DNA from: an uncultured bacterium
GTDB taxonomy: Bacteria; Planctomycetota; GCA-002687715
DNA length: 64,000 bases
Assembly (NCBI GenBank): GCA_902826835.1
Contig: CADEGH010000024.1
Location: 1-64,000, forward strand
Reading direction: 5' to 3'
In this document: positions 57,465-64,000 of the stretch, one piece after another
How the letters are laid out: each line of letters starts with the position of its first letter
Position numbering within the stretch: position 1 is the stretch's first letter
The notes under the pieces: model-generated
What the model was told of the DNA's origin: nothing
Seen by the model: the letters and a program-made list of their open reading frames with translations, nothing else
The model's database searches: none
Program-made: the position numbers and the translations under genes

Positions 57465-59376
57465 TCAGAGAGTCGCCCGTGCGACGTTGGACAGGTACAC
57501 GAGATTGAATCCGATGTCGAACATGATCTGGACAAGATCCAAATTCACGCCGGATAGGCCGCCGACAGTTCCCGAGGGAAGCACCAGCGGTCCAGCGTTC
57601 GGATAGAAACCCGGGGCCACAAGGAAGTGAATGGGGTTTCCGACTCCTACGGGACTGAGGATGAAGTCGATGGTCACCTGGTCGGGATAGAGCCCGAGGA
57701 AAGGCCCGCTGCCTGTGGAGAGCGTTCCTCCCGACAGGCTCGCCAAAGTCCAACCGCTGAAGGCCGTCGGGTAACAGGTCGTGGAAACTGGAACGATGAT
57801 CAGATCGCCGAGACCTCCACCGCTGCTCGACGCTTGCAAGACGCTTTCCAATACCGTGATGACACTGTTGCTCACCAGGGTGGAGTTCGGGTTTGCTCCA
57901 TCCGTAACCGTCAGTCGAACCGAGTAGGTACCAGGACAGGTGTAGCCAAAAGAGGGATTCTGCAAGGTGGAATCCACAATCCCGTCGTTCTGGAAGTCCC
58001 AAAACCAGCCCGTGATGCCTGCCCCGGCACTCGAGGCAGACTGGTCCGAAAAATTCACCAGGAGAGGTGCCACGCCTTGAGTGGGCGAAGCGGAGAATCC
58101 AGCGAATAATCCCATCGGCAAGACTTCATCTGCCCCGATGTCGACTCCGGCCCCCGCTGGACGCACTTGTTGGTCTATATCTTCGGTGACTTGAGACACG
58201 GGCTGACCAGCATTGAAAGCCGGCGAGGCGGAGGTGATGTGGAGATCGTCCGCCGCAAGGAAACCGGAGGGGCCAACCGCGGAAGCGAGTTCGAGCCCGA
58301 CCAAGTTAGGAGAGGCGTTGAGTTGCCATGCCAGAAGGCCGTTGACGGCCACCGCCCCGACCGCACCCACCGAACTCAACTGGCCGGGATCATAGAGATT
58401 GTTGTCGAATGAGCCCGGAGGAACTACCGTCGCCGACTCGAAGCGAAAACAGGCCGCCGCGCCCTTGTGCGAGACGATGTTGTTGACAATCGCAGCAGGA
58501 CTCGCACCCGGTCCGCTGCCCATGAGATGAATGCCCGGTTCCGTCGACGCAGGCGGCATGGCGATCGAGTTATTGGCGATCACGGCGCCGAGGGTCTTAC
58601 GGAGAGCGAGGCCACCCGAAAGGGTCCCCACCCCGGAGACGCCGTAGATGAAATTATTGACTATGATGTTATTGAGCGGCATGTTCGCATTGAGATCCGC
58701 ACCGACAAAAAATACCGCAAGTCGCGGAATCGTGGACTCGGTTCCGGCGAATCGTACAATTATGGCTGTTGAAGAAGGAAGTGATTCCTCCGACGTAAGC
58801 GAGACCACCGGGTGTACCAGGCGTCCCTCCGACGTTGTCCACTTCGCAATCCTCCACCACGCAGTTGGTCGACTGCATGATATAGATACCGCTGCCGGAG
58901 GTATGGGCCCGGCAGTTGCGTATCGTGATGTCGGATCCACCCGATATCATCACGGCCGCTCCGGCCGGAGCGCCAGTGATTTCCAAGTTTTCGAAGCGCA
59001 GATGGCGCGGTCCAAGCGCCGGCCCGACTGCATTGCTCCCCAAGTGGATCGTCTGTGTATAACCTGCAGCCGGTCCGGAAATCACCGCACGAACCGGTGC
59101 CATGAAGACGATGTTGTTGACCGGGCTCGCCCCTGGAATCGGAGTGACTATCGAAAAGCCGGCGTAGGGTGCACTTGAGGCGGCGACTGTAAACAGAACC
59201 GGCCCATTGACCCCCGATGCCGCCAAGGCCGTGGTGGCTTCAACGAAGCCCGCGAAGTTCGTACCGCCCGTCGGCAACGCCGAGTTGATGCTGTAACCAC
59301 CTGACAATTGGGCCGACAAACCGGGTGCCATGGCAAGCCCGAACACCCACCCCAATATCCGAGTTCTGATTTGCAT
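57465..59376 (-). pseudogene. Secreted parallel beta-helix protein with PKD domain, interrupted by a frameshift
   Basis: Two frames together describe one ~636-residue protein. From the ATG at 59376 (GGAG eight bases upstream) come a signal peptide (RILGWVFGLAMAPGLSA), then right-handed beta-helix repeats (FENLEITGAPAGAAVMISGG; NCRAHTSGSGIYIMQST; NCTIRRNRVHDSATCG), as in pectate-lyase-like proteins. The frame shifts at a run of six A's (58707-58712; six T's on the coding strand). The second frame continues the beta-helix (NIIVNNFIYGVSG) into a PKD domain (FSASPTQGVAPLLVNFSDQS) and a C-terminal module. Removing one T restores the frame: ATT TTT GTC. It could be a real pseudogene, a phase-variable gene or a sequencing error. 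It lies 4 bp before the oxidase gene. Confidence 0.8.
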
Positions 59377-59396
59377 GGTCTTCTCCATCCTCTCTA

Positions 59397-60458
59397 TCAT
59401 TGGAAAGTGTACCGAACGAGGTTGGAGCGACTGTCGTAGGCTCCAGTCACGTCGACCATGAAGCAGACCAGATCGAAGGTCAGTCCAGCAAGCGCGCTGA
59501 CCGTCCCGGGTGGACCGACTAGCGGCGACTGCGGGAAGAGGCCGGTATCGGTGGTCCGGAAGTGGAAGGGATTGCCGGGGAAATACGGGAAGCCCAAGAT
59601 CGCCCAAGTCGTGGCGTCCGGTACGAGCCCAAGGAGAAACCCGCTTCCAACCGGAGCGAGAGTATTCCCACTGAGGAGAGTGAAGCCCTCGTATCCCGTG
59701 GAGGATGCCACGGACAGGATGAGTAGAATATTCCCGATCCCTGGACCCGACTGAGCCACCGAGAGGCGACTTTCTTCAAAGTAGGTAATCCTAATGATGG
59801 GCACGTACTCGTTATTGAAGAAACTCGAGACCAGGGAATTGCAGGCGGCCGGGCCACCGTAACTATTTCCCCCCAAGAGTCCGGCGGCGCCAGTGGCTCC
59901 GAAAATTGAAGCCCCCCACGGCACGGCACTTCCGCAATTGGCGATCTGCACGACGAGATCGTTCCCCATTGAAGGATCGTAAGAAAAGGGCGCGGTCAGG
60001 CCGAGCGAGATCCAGGTCGCCGCAGGCACTCCCGAAGTCCAAGGCATGGCTGGGCGGACAGTCGTTTGATCCGAGGTTAAATTGGCGCTAAACGTCGAGG
60101 AATGGCCTGGGGTAGTCCCGGTTCCCGCCACGCTGTAGTCTGTCGTGCTGGAACCCATCACCACTTCAACGGACGGAAAGCTGAACGCCGCCACCGATGC
60201 GCCGTTCTGCGATCTGATCGCAATATCGACAATTAAGATCGACCCCAACGCGTTGAATTGAGCCGAGTCGTAGTGCCACTGCCACTTCTGGGGGGCGAAG
60301 GTGTTGAAGGGTAGCGATGTGCCGACTCCTCCTGCCCCCGAGTCGTAGCCGCGGGGGAGGGTCTGGGTCGATTGTGCCGAGAAGACACTTCCCACGACTA
60401 GTCCAGCGAGGACGAGTCGGATCGGCGTACGCGAAGTCGGCGATAAGAACACGGTCAC
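59397..60458 (-). CDS. Secreted beta-rich protein
   Basis: Protein of about 353 residues. The start is uncertain: a GTG at 60458 with a GGAAC site upstream gives a signal peptide (PIRLVLAGLVVGSVFSAQ), but other nearby GTG or ATG codons are possible. The body has beta-rich segments (VGTSLPFNTFAPQKWQWHYD; TTVRPAMPWTSGVPAATWIS; GNDLVVQIANCGSAVPWGAS). The C-terminus shares a GNPFHF...GTVSALAGLTFDLVCFMVD pattern with the C-terminus of the downstream beta-helix protein. It is 20 bp upstream of that gene, so the two and the oxidase form an operon. Function unknown; probably exported. Confidence 0.72.
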   Translation of the reverse strand: MTVFLSPTSRTPIRLVLAGLVVGSVFSAQSTQTLPRGYDSGAGGVGTSLPFNTFAPQKWQWHYDSAQFNALGSILIVDIAIRSQNGASVAAFSFPSVEVVMGSSTTDYSVAGTGTTPGHSSTFSANLTSDQTTVRPAMPWTSGVPAATWISLGLTAPFSYDPSMGNDLVVQIANCGSAVPWGASIFGATGAAGLLGGNSYGGPAACNSLVSSFFNNEYVPIIRITYFEESRLSVAQSGPGIGNILLILSVASSTGYEGFTLLSGNTLAPVGSGFLLGLVPDATTWAILGFPYFPGNPFHFRTTDTGLFPQSPLVGPPGTVSALAGLTFDLVCFMVDVTGAYDSRSNLVRYTFQ

Positions 60459-60561
60459 GTTCCGGTGGTCACTGGGGCCAGGGTTCCGATATCGTACGTA
60501 GCGTCCCAACGGCCTTAGAGCACAAAATGATATCGACCGCCCCGTGCCGCCCGGGCGCCGA

Positions 60562-63500
60562 CTATTCCAAGGCCTGGACTCTGGCCGCGAAGTCCCCGGG
60601 GATCGCTGCCCACGGCGTGGTTTTCAGAGCGGTGATCGCCGCTTTCAATTCGTCGGTTCGTCCCATGGCTCGCAGAACCTCGGCGTAACGCAGCGCCCCC
60701 TCCGCGTCGGTCGGGCGCAGCGTTTTGGCCTCGCCCGCGATCGTCAACGCCTCCGGCAGGCGTGCCCGTTCGACCAGGGTCTGAGCGTAGCGCGACCACG
60801 CGATGGGCTCGCTCCCCCACGCTTCGATCGTCTGCGTGAACGCTCGTTCGGCCAGTTCCGGCTGCTCGGCGCGGAGGAGCCGCCTTCCGAGATCCAGCGC
60901 CGGCTCCAAATCAGCGCGGTCGGCCATCGCCACTCCTTCCTTGGCGACCCGGAGGCTCTCCGCCAAGGCTTGGCGGCGATCCAAGAGCGCGAGCAGCGGC
61001 TTGCGGAGATCGAAGTCTTCGGGCGCAACCTCGAGCCCGGCGCGCAGGTGGCGCTCGGCTTCAGTCAGATCACCCTTGTTCTCAAACGCCCGCGCGAGGG
61101 CCCGGCGCAAGATCGGATTTTCCTGGCGAGCAGCCAACGCCTCTGCCTCAAGGGTTTGAGCAACTTCTTTGAGATCGCGCGCACCCGTCAGGGCGGCGAC
61201 CAAAGCCTGGAAGGCCCGCTCTCGATCCTCCATGCGGCGCCCGGACGCCAAGATCGCCCCGCTCGCGGAGTCGATCGCCGGTCGCGACATGCCGAGCCCG
61301 GTTCTCACCTTGGAGAGTTCCATCAGCAGATTGACCTCGTCGGTGCCGCGCACCCGGGCCGGCTCCCGCTGCCACTGGCGTTCGACCTGACCCAGGAGTT
61401 CCTCGGCTTCGGCCCAAAGGCCGCCTTGACTGGCGGCGGAACCCAAGGTCTGAAGAACATACTGCGGCTCGATTTCGCCTTGGCGGAAGTGCCGCCGGGC
61501 GGCGGCCAGCGCCTCGCGGGCGCGATCCATCTGCTTGGCGGACGCGAGCGCGCGCACGAGTTCGAAGCGTCGCGACAAGTCGTCCGGACTCTCGGCGACC
61601 GCCACCTCGATCCGCGGAATCGCTTCATCCCAACGCCGGAGTTCGACTAGATACTGGACGAGCGTCCACCGGCAGTTCCGCGGCAGGCCCCGAGCCGTCT
61701 CGATCGAGAGCAGCCCCGACACCGCGAGTTCTCTGGCGCCGTGCGCGCCATAGACGTAGTGCGCGATCCGATTGATCGCGCCCTCGCCCAAGCCGGGTTC
61801 CACCATCCACTCGGTGGCGAGTCTCAACCACTCCTTGTCCTTCGCCCGCCAGTAGCGGTTGTCACCCGGATCAAAGAACCCGTCCGCGCGCCACTGACCA
61901 CCCACGAACTTCTTCCGCATCTCCTCCTTCACGATGGCGAAGAGGCGATCCTCGTAGGCCCGCCCGACTCCGTTGCCGTCGCGAAAGAGATTGCACATCC
62001 AATTGCCGTGGGACCCGTAGAGGTCGTTTCCTTCCACCAGCAGCCAAGGCGCTTGATTTTCCAGGCGCTCGATCATGAACTCCAAGGCCGCCCGATCCCC
62101 GACGATCTTCTCCAAGGCCTGGCCCACCACCCCGACCATCTCGGCCCCACTGCGATGTTGGAAACGACTGAGCTGCTTCGCGATCTCGCCGTACGCGATG
62201 GCGCGAATCCGATCCGTCGCGGCGCCCACGCCCGCCTCGTGGGCCTCGGTGGCGAGCCGCGAGAGGTCCCTGAGGTGCCGGGCCGCCGTGGCATCGTCGC
62301 GGGTTTCTTCGAGCCAGCCTTGGAATTCGCGGTCGCATTTCGCATAGAACGCGGCCGGACTCTCCTTGGTGGTTCGGGCATCGAGCATGCCGATCAGAAG
62401 ATCCGCCAACTGCGCCCGCAGTGACCGCCGGTCGGACTCGCTCGACCATGCCGCCAACTCCTCGCGCAGCACGGATTCGGCCTCGCTCGGACGCCCCGCG
62501 TGCACAGCGGCGTTGACCAAGACCTGGAGGGCGTTGTAAGTCTCGTGGGGCAAACGAGCCGGCTCGTTCGTTCGCATCGCCAGTAGCGTCGGCATGAGCA
62601 GGTCGCAGGACTCCGCGTAGCGCCGCCACGTGAAGAGCACGCGGGCGCGGACCAAGACGAGTTGCAGGCGCAGTGAGGTGCCAGCGGCCCCCCGGTCGCT
62701 GACCCGGGCAAGAAGAGCATCGATGGCCGAGCGGATTCTCTCCTCCTTGGTGTCGGCAAGGCTCGACAGCAGTTCGGCCATCGCGAGCGCATCGGCATCC
62801 GCGATCAGGCCGTTGCCCGCCTCGTTCAGGGCCACCAGGCCGCGACTGACGTGGGGAGCTCGGCCCGACTTCAGGTTGGCGCAGCGGAGGCCCATGACGG
62901 CATCGAGCAGCAACAACTTCTGACGCTCCGGAGCGGTGGCACTCGCCAGACGACGATCGAGATCCTGGCGGAACCGGTCCACCGCCGCTTCCTCCTGCAC
63001 GATTTCGGCGAGTTGCGCCGCCGCTGACGCGACCCGACACGCTTGACTGAAATTGGTGCCCTGGAAGGCGGCGGCCACCCCTTCGAGGAGGCGGAAGTCC
63101 CGAGTCTTCTCGTAGGCACTGCGCACAAGCGAGAGTGCCCACGAAGCATTCTGAGTCCGCCGCAGGAGCTCGGTGATGATCTGAGCGTCCTCGTCCTGCA
63201 CGGTCACCGGATCGCGGTAGCTGAGGTTTTGCAATCTCTGGAAAAGCTCGTTTTCGTCCGATTGCGCCACCGCCGAAGCCCGCGCCGCCTCGAACGCGGC
63301 TCGGTCCCCGCGGGCCTGGTGGAGGCCGGCGAGCCGCCGCCATTCGGTCCGGCCGAGGCGATCTCGATTCGAGAGACCCTGGAGCAATTCGATGGCTTCG
63401 GGCAGCCGATCCTGCTCGGTCAAAATCCACGAGAGCTCGATGGCCCGGGGGTGGTCTCGGAACTTCGATCCATCGCCGTACCGAGCCCGCAGGCGGGCCT

Positions 63501-64000
63501 CGGCGGCGGCGAGATCGCCTCGGAGCATCTCCAACCCGAACCGCCAGTCTTCGGCGGCAAGCAAGGCCGGCTCTCGGTCCGCCTCGGTGGCGAGCAGTTG
63601 ATCCAGGCGAGCCCAGACGGCGGCGTTTTTCGCTTCGGCGTTGAGGTTCGTCGCCGCAGCCAACGCCCGTAGCGCCAACGCTCGCGCGAGTTCATCGTGG
63701 TCATTTTCGCGAGGAAGCGAGAGCTCTGCCGCGAGGGCCGCTACCGCCACTTCGACTTGTTCGGCCGGGCTCGGTTCGGCCACCGCACGCAGCACCAAGG
63801 TCTCGGCCTGGATCCAACGGGCCAACGCCGGATCAGTCGACCCGGTGCTCAGGCTCGCGAGCTTGGTCGCGACTTCACCCTTGGCGACGCGCAAGAGCTC
63901 GCGGCTCTTGGCTTTGTGGGCGCGGCGACCCAAGGTGGCTTCGTCGGGCAGAGTTGCCACCGCCGCCGCGTGGCGCCCCTGGACCATCCAGTCCACCGCT
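60562..64000 (-). CDS. Giant TPR-repeat protein, 5' end beyond the window
   Basis: At least 1144 residues are visible, and the frame is open through the window end. Helical repeats are most regular near the C-terminus, with classic TPR spacing: LAEEALAARQENPILRRALA-like, AERHLRAGLEVAPEDFDLRK, AERAFTQTIEAWGSEPIAWS, RYAQTLVERARLPEALTIAG, and EGALRYAEVLRAMGRTDELK. The region around 690-750 (VEGNDLYGSHGNWMCNLFRD) is unlike the repeats and may be a separate domain. No membrane segment is seen in this part. It is a likely protein-binding scaffold related in style to the 42097-45912 protein. The stop lies 103 bp before the next gene on the same strand. Confidence 0.72.
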   Translation of the reverse strand, partial: AVDWMVQGRHAAAVATLPDEATLGRRAHKAKSRELLRVAKGEVATKLASLSTGSTDPALARWIQAETLVLRAVAEPSPAEQVEVAVAALAAELSLPRENDHDELARALALRALAAATNLNAEAKNAAVWARLDQLLATEADREPALLAAEDWRFGLEMLRGDLAAAEARLRARYGDGSKFRDHPRAIELSWILTEQDRLPEAIELLQGLSNRDRLGRTEWRRLAGLHQARGDRAAFEAARASAVAQSDENELFQRLQNLSYRDPVTVQDEDAQIITELLRRTQNASWALSLVRSAYEKTRDFRLLEGVAAAFQGTNFSQACRVASAAAQLAEIVQEEAAVDRFRQDLDRRLASATAPERQKLLLLDAVMGLRCANLKSGRAPHVSRGLVALNEAGNGLIADADALAMAELLSSLADTKEERIRSAIDALLARVSDRGAAGTSLRLQLVLVRARVLFTWRRYAESCDLLMPTLLAMRTNEPARLPHETYNALQVLVNAAVHAGRPSEAESVLREELAAWSSESDRRSLRAQLADLLIGMLDARTTKESPAAFYAKCDREFQGWLEETRDDATAARHLRDLSRLATEAHEAGVGAATDRIRAIAYGEIAKQLSRFQHRSGAEMVGVVGQALEKIVGDRAALEFMIERLENQAPWLLVEGNDLYGSHGNWMCNLFRDGNGVGRAYEDRLFAIVKEEMRKKFVGGQWRADGFFDPGDNRYWRAKDKEWLRLATEWMVEPGLGEGAINRIAHYVYGAHGARELAVSGLLSIETARGLPRNCRWTLVQYLVELRRWDEAIPRIEVAVAESPDDLSRRFELVRALASAKQMDRAREALAAARRHFRQGEIEPQYVLQTLGSAASQGGLWAEAEELLGQVERQWQREPARVRGTDEVNLLMELSKVRTGLGMSRPAIDSASGAILASGRRMEDRERAFQALVAALTGARDLKEVAQTLEAEALAARQENPILRRALARAFENKGDLTEAERHLRAGLEVAPEDFDLRKPLLALLDRRQALAESLRVAKEGVAMADRADLEPALDLGRRLLRAEQPELAERAFTQTIEAWGSEPIAWSRYAQTLVERARLPEALTIAGEAKTLRPTDAEGALRYAEVLRAMGRTDELKAAITALKTTPWAAIPGDFAARVQALE

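Noticed and set aside
1..64000. CRISPR arrays, rRNA genes, transposases, prophage structural genes
   Set aside because: No regularly spaced repeats, rRNA signatures or recognisable transposase, integrase or capsid sequences were seen.

Overview
The window is GC-rich, gene-dense bacterial DNA. It looks like a chromosome segment from the Planctomycetota, probably a deep or little-studied lineage. The basis is indirect: many large secreted beta-rich proteins with recurring C-terminal modules and no recognised anchor, large TPR/HEAT repeat proteins, secreted GH2 and GH29 glycosidases, and single-copy metabolic genes of bacterial type (ispG, hemB, hemL). No rRNA, CRISPR array, transposase or integrase was seen. 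One tRNA-Arg(CCT) gene is present.

Layout. 1-4104: an accessory block (DUF4041/GIY-YIG protein, two small coupled ORFs, a coiled-coil membrane protein) lying against the 3' end of tRNA-Arg. 4318-9254: a secreted LamG protein, then a SNF2 helicase/SWIM zinc-finger pair. 9325-15120: a tandem segmental duplication carrying two 600-residue secreted paralogues, with a readable junction at 12603/12604. 15014-18271: a dehydrogenase/hydratase and a thiolase of acyl-CoA metabolism. 18379-23846: ispG, a secreted alpha/beta hydrolase and a secreted GH2 glycosidase. 23895-28374: acetoacetyl-CoA synthetase overlapping a flippase-like protein and a GT2 glycosyltransferase. 28521-32198: a DUF971 protein and the overlapping metX-hemB-hemL operon. 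32266-33996: a third member of the 600-residue secreted family. 34105-38989: a sulfur operon (MBL/rhodanese fusion, two YeeE/YedE half-transporters, a rhodanese protein and an ArsR-type regulator) behind a near-perfect 18-bp palindrome. 39181-47155: a beta-rich/solute-binding fusion and TPR/HEAT proteins. 47492-50386: a GH29 fucosidase and a YtrA-type GntR regulator with a membrane protein. 50749-52399: a TcmP plus Gp37/Gp68 cassette. 52559-64000: a SPOUT methyltransferase, a HEAT protein, a CorC-type transporter, a permuted-looking D-amino-acid oxidase, a frameshifted beta-helix/PKD protein, a secreted protein, and a giant TPR protein running off the window.

How the genes may work together (inference). 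Acetoacetyl-CoA synthetase, thiolase and the dehydrogenase/hydratase would serve acetoacetate and short-chain acyl-CoA use. hemB and hemL are two steps of tetrapyrrole synthesis on one transcript with metX. The sulfur operon would import or oxidise persulfide or thiosulfate under its own repressor. GH2, GH29 and the LamG protein would process polysaccharides outside the cytoplasm.

The best-supported unusual observations are the duplication with its junction and later homogenisation, the accessory blocks at 1-4104 and 50749-52399, the sulfur operon with its palindrome, the domain order of the D-amino-acid oxidase, and the solute-binding fusion. Coordinates come from reading the sequence by eye. 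Domain calls rest on recognised motifs without any database search.
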